From Porites lobata (Eukaryota > Cnidaria > Anthozoa > Scleractinia > Poritidae): DNA of 64,000 bases. The stretch covers positions 198,501 through 262,500 of the forward strand of contig CALNXK010000371.1 in NCBI GenBank assembly GCA_942486035.1. Direction: 5' to 3'. Positions 44,591 through 55,608 of the stretch are shown in pieces. A model generated the notes under the pieces. That model ran no database searches. It saw nothing but the letters and a program-made list of their open reading frames with translations, and was not told where the DNA came from. Position numbers and translations under genes: made by a program. Each line of letters starts with the position of its first letter. Position 1 is the stretch's first letter.

Positions 44591-44778
44591 TGAAGAGTAG
44601 GTTGTAGTAATCCTACATGTGTTATATTTGAAATGGTTACAGAAATTTCCTTTCAATCTTAAGGTGATGAACACTACAAACTCCTTGCAGGTGAACACTT
44701 CAGAGGTAGGTTGCACCCTCTTGGGGCTTATGGTAATTTTTGTAGCTTTTTGGGGAAAGATTTTTGTCTTCTTTTGTA

Positions 44779-45410
44779 TTAACCCATTCGCCCCTGAACC
44801 GCCCGTAACCGCCCGTGCGGATCCAGGTCCTTTCTACCCATTGTGACGTCATCAGTTTTAATGGTCAAGGACAACTTTCTTCGTTAACTTGTGCAGACTG
44901 AAGAGATCTTTCAAACCATACCAGAATGAGCACAATTCAGTCAAGGACACCGGAGAAACAAGCAAAAAACCACGTGACATTGACCTGAAAATCTCCATGA
45001 AAATCGTGTTCCATTACCCATCTACCTTTCCTTTCACCTAATCCTAAGATCCTAAAAGTTTTCCTAAAAACTCTTCCCACCAAAATGAAGCCTACTAAAT
45101 GCCCAGCAAGAGAAAAAAAAAAATAAGGCAAGAAAAGCGAAAAAGAAGGGAGGAGAGAAAGCGAAAAGTAAAAGTCAAGACTGCTGTGTCACTTTTAAAC
45201 CCAAAAACTATCTCGAAATTTTGCTTTCTGCGCATGCCCGAACTTCGCAAGCTGATATTTTGCATCTGGATCAGACGGCCGCGAAGTGTTCGACCTGTAA
45301 ACCAGTTTGTGGTAAGTTTTAGCTCTTTATAGAACGGCAGTGACCAGAAAACCACTCGACTAGCTTCAAAACGCGTTTTTCGGCAAAATCTCCAGGAGCG
45401 AATGGGTTAA
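44779..45410. mobile_element. Non-autonomous TIR element with TTAA duplication, 624 bp between duplications
   Basis: TTAA followed by CCCATTCGCCCCTG at 44779-44796 is mirrored by CAGGAGCGAATGGG-TTAA at 45393-45410. A TTAA duplication fits piggyBac or Kolobok. The internal frame at 45099-45332 is Lys/Arg-rich from an A-rich tract and is not a transposase. Confidence 0.75.
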
Positions 45411-45674
45411 AGTTCTTGAGGGTAAACCACAAAAATACAACATTTTTACTTCTTTTTGTGGATTAGGTGTTTTGTGGCACAGCAACTTCCTGGATTACTT
45501 CTTGCATGTGCACTATTTTGGGCTGTACTGTACCATGGCCGTACTTTGATGCTTTGAAGACTTTGGATGCAAAATTCAAATGACTTTTTCTAATTCCTTG
45601 AATGAATTTTTGAATGCTCTTAAATTGGACATTGTAACTTTTGTTTGAACGGTTATAATAATCATTATTTTGTA

Positions 45675-47079
45675 GGGCGTCTGGAAAAACCGGAAACCGG
45701 AATCCGGAATAGGAACGGGAATGGGAACAAGAACTGGAACCGGAACCGGAAACAGCAACGGAACAGAAACAGCAATGTGAAGGGGAACCGATACAAGAAC
45801 AGGGATATCATTTACTTTAAATTATTTTAATTCGAATTCAATTTATACAAAAAATAAGAACACTACTCTGGTATCATGCTCCCCCCCGAATCTCTTTATA
45901 ATACGGCAGCAAGGAGGTAGAAAAAGCCGCAAGTTAAATAAGTAAAGCAACAGCTTTGCGAGTGCATCGTATCGCGCTTTCTGTCAAATTCTTCACCGCG
46001 TATGCACAACTATGATGTAAATGATCAAATCTTAAGTTCTCTTAAGAACGTGAACGACAGGCAATAAATTTTATTGTGTCTTTCTGAGCTCGGACGCGGT
46101 CTCCAGCTTCATTTCCCAACCTTTAAAAGACCGGGCAATTTGGAATTAATGAGAAATAGTTTGAATTAAGACCCGGATTCAGTTTCTCAGTGGCGTTTTC
46201 GCTGGCGTTGCCGTCGTCAGATCTTAAGGTTCCTTTTGTCTCTCACAGGAAGGTGGTTATCACATGTTAATATTATTTGTCAGACCATGTGTATACGAGA
46301 CACCCATCGGAGACGTTTATTGGGCTGCCATACACCTCAGGGTTGCTCCATAGATATATTGTATGGTGCTAAATTGGGAAGTTAACCAGAGATAGATAGT
46401 CCACAGCTTAAAAAGGGTATTAACATGTACTTCCTCCCCCCCCCCCAAAACCCATCTCAGCGGCCAGTACTTCATCTACCTCAACCGCGTGCAATAGGGA
46501 CCTTAATAAGCAAGCAGAACGTTGACGTCCAGGACATTAAAAATGGAAACTGGAAGTGGATGTTTTCTGTCTTTAGGTGCTCTGACTCAACAAATTCGCA
46601 CACTGGAAGGCAAGAGGAAGAATTCAGATTCGTTGTGTGAGACAGAAGCGTTCCATCAAGCGACGGTCAGCGTTCTCGTTGCTTAAGTTCGCTATTATGT
46701 TTGACACGAAAACACAATGTGTCATAGGCTAAAGATAAAGAAAGGTTAATTAGATTAACATTTCAAGGGTGTTTTCTTGTTTCTTTAATTATTTCTCTGG
46801 CTTTTTATTTATATCACGATTATATCTTTTTCTTTTTATATTCTATACACTGTTTATATTTCCGTTCCTATTCCGGTTCCTATTCTATTTTTCCCTTATT
46901 CTTCGTATATAATCTGAACAGGAATTAAATCCAGATTAACTTAAATTAAGGTAAATGTTGTCCCTGCTTTTATATAGGTTTCTCCTCCCATTCCGGTTCC
47001 TATTCCGGTTCCGGTTCCTGTTCCTGTTCCTATTCCCGTTCCTATTCCGGATTCCGGATTCCCGCTTTTCCAGACGCCC
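45675..47079. mobile_element. TIR element, 1405 bp, GGGCGTCTGG ends, 9-bp target duplication
   Basis: Ends GGGCGTCTGGAAAA and, inverted, GGGCGTCTGGAAAAGCGGGA. Perfect 9-bp duplication TATTTTGTA (45666-45674, 47080-47088). Both subterminal regions carry inverted arrays of GGAAC(C/G/A)-type hexamers (45690-45775 and 46860-47060). A 9-bp duplication suggests a Mutator-like element. No transposase was recognised inside. Confidence 0.9.
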
Positions 47080-47478
47080 TATTTTGTATATGAGTAGCAT
47101 CCATGTGCATTTGAAGAATAGCAGAGGCTATGTGTACGGTGTTCGCTTACACCGTACAGTGCACCGAATACTAAATAGCAAGTGCACTAGTGCACTGAAA
47201 CAGTGCACTTCAGTTCACCATTTCATACAACACATTTTTGACATGTTGGGAAAGGACAAAGTGTGAATTGTGCAAACTGCATCTAATATACAGCAAAATG
47301 CTTTATTTGTTGATTTCATTTTGTTAACTTATGATCCTCTATTGATTTTGCTAAGTCCATTTCCAACTTTTCTTTCCCTAGAATTTGAGACAAGAAAAAC
47401 AGCAACCATTGTACATCAATAACGTAACCCCCAGAAACATAAGAATCTTATCGTAAGAAGTCATATGGGAACAGTACA

Positions 47479-48399
47479 ATGGAAAAACGAAAAATCAACG
47501 AACCAAAGCGAGCAGTTAATTTATTGGAACATGGCACTAACAACAATCAGGTGGATCCATGTAAGTGCAAGTATTGTGACAAGTACTTTACCCGACCATC
47601 AACTTGCAAGGAAGATGAACATACTCATACAGGACTCAAATCTTACCAGTGCAAGTATTGTGACAAGTGCTTTACCCGACAATCAACTTGCAAGGAACAT
47701 GAACATACTCATACAGGACTCAAACCTTATCAATGCAAGTATTGTGACAAGTGCTTTACCCGACCATCAACTTGCAAGGAACATGAACATACTCATACAG
47801 GACTCATGATCAAACCTTATCAGTGCAAGCATTGTGAAAAGTGCTTTACGCGACCATCAACTTGCAAGGAACATGAACATACTCATACAGGACTCAAACC
47901 TTATCAGTGCAAGCATTGTGAAAAGTGTTTTGCACATCTAGGGAATTGTAAGCAGCATGAAGTTTCACACACAGGAGTGAAACCTTATCACTGCAGGTAT
48001 TGTGATAAATGCTTTACCGTGAAACAATCTTGCAAGCGACACGAACTTGCACACACAGGAGTGAAACCTTACCAGTGCAAGTATTGTGATAAATGTTTTA
48101 ATCAATCATCATATTGCAAGCAGCATGAACGCACACACACAGGAGTGAAGCCTTATCAATGCAAGTATTGTGATAAGTGCTTTGCCTACTCATCAAATTG
48201 TAAGGAGCATGAACTGATACACACAGGAGTGAAACGTTATCAATGCAAGCATTGTGAAAAATGCTTTATAAAATCATCATCTTGTAAGAGGCATGAAATT
48301 TCCCACACAGGAGAAAAACCATATCAGTGCAGGTATTGTAACAAGTGCTTTAACATCTCATCAAATTGTGTGAGACATGAACAAATTCACATTGTGTGA
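47479..48399 (+). CDS. Ten-finger C2H2 zinc-finger protein, C-terminus truncated by a transposon
   Basis: A single frame of 306 codons; the ATG matches the start of the paired copy. After ~32 residues come ten fingers joined by HTG.KPY linkers. The finger is not canonical. It reads C-x2-C-x2-C-F-x5-C-x2-H-x3-H: a Cys precedes the core Phe (CDKCF) and Cys replaces the core Leu (STCKEHE). Finger 1 lacks the first zinc His (CKEDE) and has Y for the extra Cys. Fingers 2-4 are nearly identical, suggesting recent internal duplication, and the 3-4 linker has two extra residues (GLMIKP). C2H2 arrays usually bind DNA in the nucleus. The reading ends HIV-stop, where GTG-TGA comes from an inserted transposon. 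The original tail is displaced to 49699. No introns were seen; expression is unknown. Confidence 0.85.
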   Translation: MEKRKINEPKRAVNLLEHGTNNNQVDPCKCKYCDKYFTRPSTCKEDEHTHTGLKSYQCKYCDKCFTRQSTCKEHEHTHTGLKPYQCKYCDKCFTRPSTCKEHEHTHTGLMIKPYQCKHCEKCFTRPSTCKEHEHTHTGLKPYQCKHCEKCFAHLGNCKQHEVSHTGVKPYHCRYCDKCFTVKQSCKRHELAHTGVKPYQCKYCDKCFNQSSYCKQHERTHTGVKPYQCKYCDKCFAYSSNCKEHELIHTGVKRYQCKHCEKCFIKSSSCKRHEISHTGEKPYQCRYCNKCFNISSNCVRHEQIHIV

Positions 48400-49695
48400 T
48401 TCCAGAAAATGTCCATACCCCTTCCCTGGATGGTTCTTCCGATTAGACCCCCCCACCTCCTCGGAATTTCCATTCCAGAGGGGTCATGTATAACCCCCCA
48501 CCCCCCAGGAATTTCCTATTTTCCTTTTCATGGCTTTTATTTGCCGCATTTAGAGATTATTGACCGTGTACCGCTTAAAATTAACTGTTCTCTTCTTAAG
48601 ACACAGTTTTTTATAATCTTTGACCTATTTGTAATCTTTTACAAGGCAATAATTATGTATTTCTTACGCAGGTAGAGCACGCTTGATAATGACAGTCTCT
48701 CTTTTTTATTAGTCCATCCAGCGAAATGTGCAAGGCACAAAAAAAACAGATTAATATGTTTATGTCATCTCAAGAAAACATTAATTTACAGCATAACTTC
48801 AAATTTGAACTATTCATTGACATAAAACTATGTGAACATTTTCGAATTTCAAAACGAATCTACTAAAAAACTAACTTACAAACAAAGTTTAGTGTTAGTG
48901 TAAATGTTCGGCCTCGGGTCCTAAAGTCACCACAAAGTCGATGTTTGTAATTAATTTTAACTTTGAAGGAATTACGCTTGCAGTTAAACAAATTTCAGGA
49001 ATTACAAAAAACTTACTTGGGTTGTAAAAGAACAAACTATGCAAACATTCATTTTGTGTCCTATATTTGCATTGATTCGTGTTCAGAAATGAACATCGGT
49101 CAAACATGATCTATTTTGTCGCCTAGCACGTGATCAAAAGTCTCCTTGACGAAGAAGAAACATATCGTTAATATTTTCAGGCAAAAGTTGATTTGGCGAG
49201 AAGTCTGTTCAACAAACAGCTTGCCTTCAACAGTACTTTATTAGAAGTCAATAATAAAATACAGCAAAGCTCTCATTTGGGTCGTCACACAACGCTTTGT
49301 CGCGATGAGCTCTCTGAATGTCAACAGAAAGTTGTTTACACCAAGCTCGAGAAATATAGTGCCGAGATAGACGACTTTTGCTCTCAATTGCCTGAAGGAT
49401 GATATTTATTTAAAGACTTCATCAAAGTCAAATGTTGGACGGACCGACGGTTACATCTTTAAGTTTTTTCTCGAAAGGACATCTTTTTCTGATTTTTGTT
49501 GTGCTACAAATCAAAATAATCCACATGTACTTAAGTATGTCTCGTACGATCGATCGCGTCTGTTACAACCCTGTGGAAAATGTTTCTCGTGGGCACCCCC
49601 CATACCCCGCAGAAATTTCTACCCTTTAGCCCCCCCACCCCTTAGGAATTTCCATTCACCATCCGTGGGGGTATGGATATTTTCTGGAATCACAC
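48394..49695. mobile_element. TIR DNA transposon, 1302 bp, inserted in the last zinc finger
   Basis: Terminal inverted repeats GTGTGATTCCAGAAAATGTC plus CATACCCC at 48394 and the inverse ending at 49695 (one mismatch: GTCC versus ATCC). ATT flanks both ends (48391-48393, 49696-49698), a probable 3-bp duplication. Subterminal C-rich blocks (CGGAATTTCCATT-type) are inverted. An internal frame at 49193-49402 (69 codons) shows no known domain. The superfamily is unassigned. It is absent from the other arm. Confidence 0.85.
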
Positions 49696-49698
49696 ATT

Positions 49699-49824
49699 AA
49701 AGGGAAATCTTCTAAAGAAGTTACAAGCCAGTTAAGCATATTTAGCTGTTGGATATGTCAAGAGGAATTAAGTAGTCAGGAGCTTCTTCTGGAACACTAT
49801 GATAACTACATGAGACCAGGGTGA
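49699..49824 (+). pseudogene. Displaced C-terminal coding end of the zinc-finger gene
   Basis: KGKSSKEVTSQLSIFSCWIC then QEELSSQELLLEHYDNYMRP to TGA 49822-49824. It matches the tail that follows the last finger in the left copy. The transposon at 48394-49695 separates it from its gene. CWICQEEL...LLLEHYD could be a further C..C zinc site. Confidence 0.85.
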
Positions 49825-52370
49825 CACAAGGTAACTAAAAGTCATTAAAGGAGACACGTTACAAATATCAGTTACCACTTGTATCTTTACCTAAGCTTAT
49901 ATTACTTGTACACTGTATGTTAGCTGAAGCCTGTTTTGGTGGACATTTTACTGCAAGTATCATTTACTTTGGCTGAAATTTTAATCACATAATTTTTTAC
50001 AAAAAAATAATATTTGGTGTTGAAAATTTTGTACCATGCTGCTTTATCATCTGTAAAATTTATGCTGATTATGATTTATTAAGCTGACAATAATTACAAG
50101 CTCAACCTTTGAAGATGACTTAAAGAACTCTCAGTAGTTCTTCAAAATTTTGGTTTTTTTCTGCACTGTGAATCAAACTGTTACTATAGCATCCACTGTG
50201 TAAAATGAAGATGTCAATAATTGTAAGCGAGCAGAAGCTGCAAATGTAACTGTTGGCAGGACCGTGCCAGTTTGTTTTCACCCCCCTCCCCCATTTTTCT
50301 ACGTAAATGCAGGCAATGTTTCCTTGTTGGTCGTGTACTGTGGTAACAAATATTAGCCTGAATTCTGAAAATTTTGATGTCACTTCTGTTATCTTAGAGT
50401 GTACAAAGTGGAGAATTGTTTTTTTTTAATTTTGTTTAATTGCCTGTGATGGTCAATGATAGGCCCTTTGCAGCACTTAATCATTTGCTGGGATACCATT
50501 TAGCAATGCCTCACTGGATTTCAAGCCATCCAAATGTTCATTCTGATCACAAAGCTTTGAGTGCAATTGAGCAAAGCATTCCCAATTTACTATAATTCTG
50601 TTGTCAATTAACTTATCCCGGCTAGAAGACATAAAAGACCTTGTTAACTAACCTAGGAAGACTTTGTGCAATTGCACTCAAAAGATTTGTGATCTCAATG
50701 GATGTTTGTTTAGGTGGCTCGCCATCCAGTGAGCTATTTCTAAGTGGTGTTCAAAAATATGACGAAGTTCAGCAAAGGGCTAAGATAATTTATTTCCATT
50801 GGAATCTTTTTCAAGTAATTACTCATCAAGCCAATCTTGACCTGTAACTGGGGCTAATATGACGCTGTAAAATCTTCTGTGAGCGTTTTCTGTCCCCTGA
50901 CTTGTAAAGACTTGTAACTTGTAAAGTAAGTTAGTAGAATATGTCACAACATTATACTGTACCTTTTTTACCTGCTAGTCTCTGCCATAATTCTGTCATT
51001 CACCCATCTCAGGCTACCTCATGCTTGTACAGTAATTTCTTATTCCTGGCAAAAAAAAATAATTGGTGCTATCACAGTTTTTGCAATTACCAAAATAACT
51101 TACTCCCTATACATGTATATTGTTGTGTGACCCTAAATTCTAAGGGGAGATCATAGAAGAACATTCTTTCTTCAACATCCTTGATTTTAGAATAGTGTAT
51201 ATATAAGGATAGGTGCAAACCTCTGGAGATCTAAAATCTTGAGACTCTATCTCTTGCACTAACCCCCAAATGTCAACAAACCCTTACCCCACAAACCCTA
51301 ACTGCCCTTACCGCCAAGCCCATTTGGGGGATAATAGTGACTGGTGGATTATTTGAGATGGGTGGCCGTGAGCTTATTTAATTTAGAAAAGACAATAGTA
51401 TCAGTTCTTCCATAAAGAAGTAGGAAACAAAATAACTTTCTTCCCCTGAAAATGGGGACTTAAATAAAATTATTGTGTATTAGAGGGAGGGGGATTCTTT
51501 GAGAGGGGGCATAATAGAGGATTTATGGTACTAATAGAATACATTTAGGCTGTTACAAAAACTCAGACCTCAGACCCTGAAACCTCAGAGTCCTGAAAAA
51601 CTAAGACCCCTGGATGTCTTGAAAACTTCCTCAAACATTTATATGATCACCGATGATATCACAGTGTGATTCAGTTTGACACCGAAACTACTGCATCCTT
51701 CAGTTTAAAAACCTCAGAGAGTTTACATATTTGTTTGATGACATATGAAAAATTCTAGTGACCTAGAAAACATCTGTGTTCTGGAAATCATCTTAATGTG
51801 CCATGACCTTGAATTAATCAATGAATGAAGGAATGAATACACAGGTATGATACAACCTGGTTAATTATGGACATTGACAGGACATGCGATAGCATCTTGT
51901 TGATGTTAAAACCATTTCCTCTTGTTCGTTTGCCGGCTAATAGATAACTTAATGTGTACATCTAGTCACTTTAGCATGATAGTAGCTCTCTCACACACAA
52001 AAATAATTCTGCAACTGACTTGTTTGTTTCAATGGTAACTACATCGTGAGATGGGAAAAGTATCAAGCAATGCACCTCCCCCTCCGCTTAAGCCCTGTCT
52101 CTCATGGCTTGCCTTTATGTCTGTTGCTCTGCTATCTCAAAAAAATAACAAAAATAAAAGAGAGAAAGAGAGGCTGCTTGCTATCTAGAGGAAGTTAATA
52201 TAACATTTGAAAACACTCAGTAATTTGAGGGTCTGAGTTTGGAAACATCCAGGAGCTAACAAAAAGTCTCAGTTTTTCGGAGGGGTCTGTGCTTTTGAGA
52301 CACCCAATAAATTTATGATTGACATTAGATATTAATGAAATTATTTTGAATGTAATGTTTTCCATGAAGA

Positions 52371-54664
52371 AGCTTGCAAGTCTTGTTGTACTCTATTATT
52401 AAGCCAAGAAATTACACATTTTTACTAAGCTTATGAGCTTCCTTAGAATTTTATTGCTTAGTCATTTAATTGTTTAGTCATGTAACTTAGTCTAGCACAT
52501 TTTTACTTTTTGCTGATGTTGTTTTACTTTTTTAGAGCACTGTAAAGCTATTATCTCTTAAATGCTGACGTGCCAGGTACATTCTATTATTTTAATATAT
52601 TTTTTATTTTCAAATATCCCTAGCCTGAATGTTAGCTATCTCTTTTAGACACAAACTCCAGAGAGAGACTATGAGAATGAGGTTGATAATAGATTCATGG
52701 TATTGAAATAATGGTAAATACAAATATAAATCTGAGAGGTTACAAGATTTTATTGACTACCGGGGCTCTTGTGGTTTTTCTCTTTCTGAAACCAATACCT
52801 TTTTTATTTGATTATTAAACGAATTAAACACTTTAATGGTCAAAAATCACATCCTTTCTTAGTTTCATTTTTGGCAGGAACTTCAGGAATTATTAAAATC
52901 TCTTAAAAAATAAGTATAAAAAGTAATTTTTGCACATATATTTTTTTAAGTTCTCAGCACATTCCAGTCATTATATCAGGAATGACTTGATTGAATTATT
53001 TAAATCAAAATTCCAGTCAGAATTAAAAGATTGAAATATTTCAATAGCTAGCATCACTTAAAATTACAAAATGTGATTTTTGCATTATGGTGATCATTCG
53101 GGGGGTGCACCCTGGGTTTGAAGTGACGGAAATGATAGCAGATTTTTTTTGCGTTTGAAATTTTCGATTCCAGGATTTTTTGGGTAGGAAAGGATTTTTT
53201 AGGATCTTCAAAACAATATGAAGCTTCATGGTAGTAGCTGTATATTCCTTGCAGCATAGTGCTGTAAATATAGTACAACCAAACTTGTGTGACAAGGTCA
53301 CTTAAGTTCATTTTAAGCTTATTTTATTTCCAAATTATTTTCAACTATACTCGTTATCCTAATGATTATTAATTGGTTGTTTACCTAAATATCTTTATTT
53401 CCTTACACAACTTATTGTGTTTACCACGTGTAGTTGTATTATTCCCACACATTTCTTGTACCTAAATCCTGTTGTGTAGGAGTAGTAAACACCTAGTTCC
53501 CTTAAGTAAATCCTGTATTAGTGGACAGTAAAATCACCCCCTAGCCTTATTTGGTTTTTAGTTAATTTCGATTTCCCTCCAAATTTATTATAAATTGGCA
53601 ACAATTTGCTCAGTAAATTCAGTTGGTTCAGTTGGTTTACCTAAGAAGGGCAAGTCCTCAAGTCAAGTACATTTTCAAGTCTCCCACGGATGTTTAGTTA
53701 TCACATTTGGTATGTTACATTATTTTCCTATTTGTTTATTATTTTAGTCCTTTTAGCTTAGTTTATTAGCTTTTTATGTCCCTAGTTTGTAGCAATATTA
53801 TTTTATAATTTAGCCGCATTTTCAATAGCTTTCTGTTTAGAATGTTTACCTCATTTGACCTCTAGTCTGGCACAGCATGTAATTTGCCTGTTAAACATTC
53901 TGCTATTGTTCTCACCATTATTACTGTATCATTGCTTACCTTTGGTTTCCAATCATTTTCTGTAATTGTTCCCTTGTGTTCAATCCTTTTTTGTTCCAAA
54001 TTATCCTTTTTTCATTGCTTTTCGTGATTTAGTTTCATTGTACTAGTTATTAGCTTAGTCATGCTGTATTAATTGTTATGCAAGACTTGGAATCCGAATC
54101 CCTTGTTCTTGTCTATTTTGCACCTCATGTAATAGTTCTCAGATTATACTCAGCTTTTGGTTTGTTTACATTTTTAAGTCACTTTTACAGTTTCTTAAGT
54201 AATGTTATTGCCCTTTTTACATGCAATTTATTAGTGAGTATGCAATCAGTTATCTAGTCTTATTCTTGTTTCTAATATTTAGCTTGTAAATACTGTTTAG
54301 CTTATTGTAGTTTTTGTTTATTTTTGTATTTTAGTTTCTCGTTCTCGTTTTTTTGTTTGTTCAATAAACTCGTAAAACTTAAGCTCAAATCTGTTGTTCT
54401 TGCGTCGACCGTTTTGGCCGTCTTACACTTGTCTTGTAGCTGTTTTAATATTTAACGCATTACATATTACATGTGTTTCATAAAGCTGGCTGACATGCAA
54501 GTAAGCAATAATTGTTGTCCGCACCATTTAAAATCCATGGTTCCCCCCTCAGGGTGATGTTGTAAGTTGTAAACATCAGCCCTATATAAAATACTTAAAT
54601 GAGATATTTCCTTACTCTTTCTCACATATTTCTTATATAAATCCCTACCCTTTTATTCACTTGA
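52371..54664. other. No assigned gene
   Basis: AT-rich DNA rich in TTTAG/TTTAT words. Open frames at 53041-53311 (minus) overlap each other in different frames and show no motif. Confidence 0.5.
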
Positions 54665-54737
54665 CAGTGGTGGATCCAGGGGAGGGACCCAGATGACCAA
54701 CCCCCCCTATTATCTGAAGGTTTGGGATCCGCCACTG
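54665..54737. mobile_element. 73-bp foldback element, CTTGA duplication
   Basis: CAGTGGTGGATCC at the left end and GGATCCGCCACTG at the right. CTTGA flanks both ends (54660-54664, 54738-54742). Confidence 0.7.
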
Positions 54738-54803
54738 CTTGAACCCTGAAAAAGTTATCCCTTCTGCGTGGAGTACATTGTACACCACTATCCTGGCTAG
54801 GAT

Positions 54804-54969
54804 TAGGCTGCGTAGCAAGCGTTTCCTCGCGAGGTTCGTCTAGAAAGCTTGGACAAGAGCAAAAAAACATGAATGATGGGGGAGGGGGAGGGGAACGAAG
54901 GAACCTTTTTTTGCCTCCGCTCTAACTTTCGCGCAATAACTCGAATGGAAACGCTTGCTACGCAGGCTA
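54804..54969. mobile_element. MITE, 166 bp
   Basis: TAGGCTGCGTAGCAAGCGTT followed by TCC at the left end, inverted at the right (GGAAACGCTTGCTACGCAGG). The target duplication was not resolved. Confidence 0.75.
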
Positions 54970-55333
54970 GGCTAGGATAGTAATTTACAGGTATTACCAC
55001 CCTCCTTTGCATTATAAAGGCGATAGTAATTAATATGCCTGTTTGCTGTCAGAGCAGTCTCAGGAAAAATATGACCACAGTTGTTTGAATTGTTTTCCTG
55101 GCTTGTGATAAGTGAAAATTTAATAAGAGATTAGAGATTAGAAGTTGTTAAAAAAAAGCTATAGTTAAAACTGTTTTTTGTAATTTTAATTTCAAATTAA
55201 AAATTCGCAATTTTTTTTTAAATCACCTCTTATTTTTTTTTACATGTACACGGATATTACTAGCCTGGGGTCGGGGCTCCGCATTGTGGCTAGCCGAGAG
55301 GTAGTCCGGGGAGGGGAAAAGGTGGCTCAAGAT

Positions 55334-55477
55334 TAGCCTGCGTGGCAGGCGTTAACGGGGAAGGGGAAAGGGGAATTTGAGCGCCCTAATTCCCTTAGCC
55401 TGTGAACAGGCTCTCTGTTTGGGGAAAAAAATGGCTATAATTCCCTTTCCCTTCCCTTTCGAATTCCTGCCACGCTA
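55334..55477. mobile_element. MITE related to the one at 54804, 144 bp
   Basis: TAGCCTGCGTGGCAGGCG at the left, CCTGCCACGCTA at the right, with purine/pyrimidine-rich inverted subterminal tracts. An internal AGCCTGTGAACAGGCT palindrome lies near 55400. Confidence 0.65.
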
Positions 55478-55487
55478 GCCTGTACAC

Positions 55488-55608
55488 AGACGTTGTTTTA
55501 TTTTTCTTTTCGTTTTTTTTGAAAACATCGGCGAGCGAAACGAGCGCTCGAGAGCGAGCGCGCGACAAAAAGCGCGGAGTTCGAGAAAGAAAAATAAAAA
55601 ACGTCTAT
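55488..55608. mobile_element. Foldback/MITE, ~120 bp
   Basis: CAGACGTTGTTTTATTTTTC at the left mirrors GAAAAATAAAAAACGTCT at the right, around a centre of GAGCG/CGCTC palindromes. Confidence 0.65.

Larger units (their letters stand above)
47247..52370 (+). repeat. Right arm of the large inverted duplication
   Basis: Reverse complement of 29580-35021 with scattered differences. The inner boundary is at 47247 (TGGGAAAGGAC). It contains one insertion not in the other arm (48394-49695). Confidence 0.9.

Noticed and set aside
45099..45332. Basic nuclear protein (KRKKKIRQEKRKRREERKRK)
   Set aside because: The Lys/Arg run comes from an A/G-rich tract inside a TTAA-flanked non-autonomous element.
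45690..45775. CRISPR-like short repeats (GGAACC units)
   Set aside because: Units are 6 bp without unique spacers and lie just inside transposon ends, mirrored at the other end.
47465..47809. 114-codon open frame overlapping the zinc-finger gene
   Set aside because: It is the shifted reading of the repeated finger units and is explained by their 84-bp periodicity.
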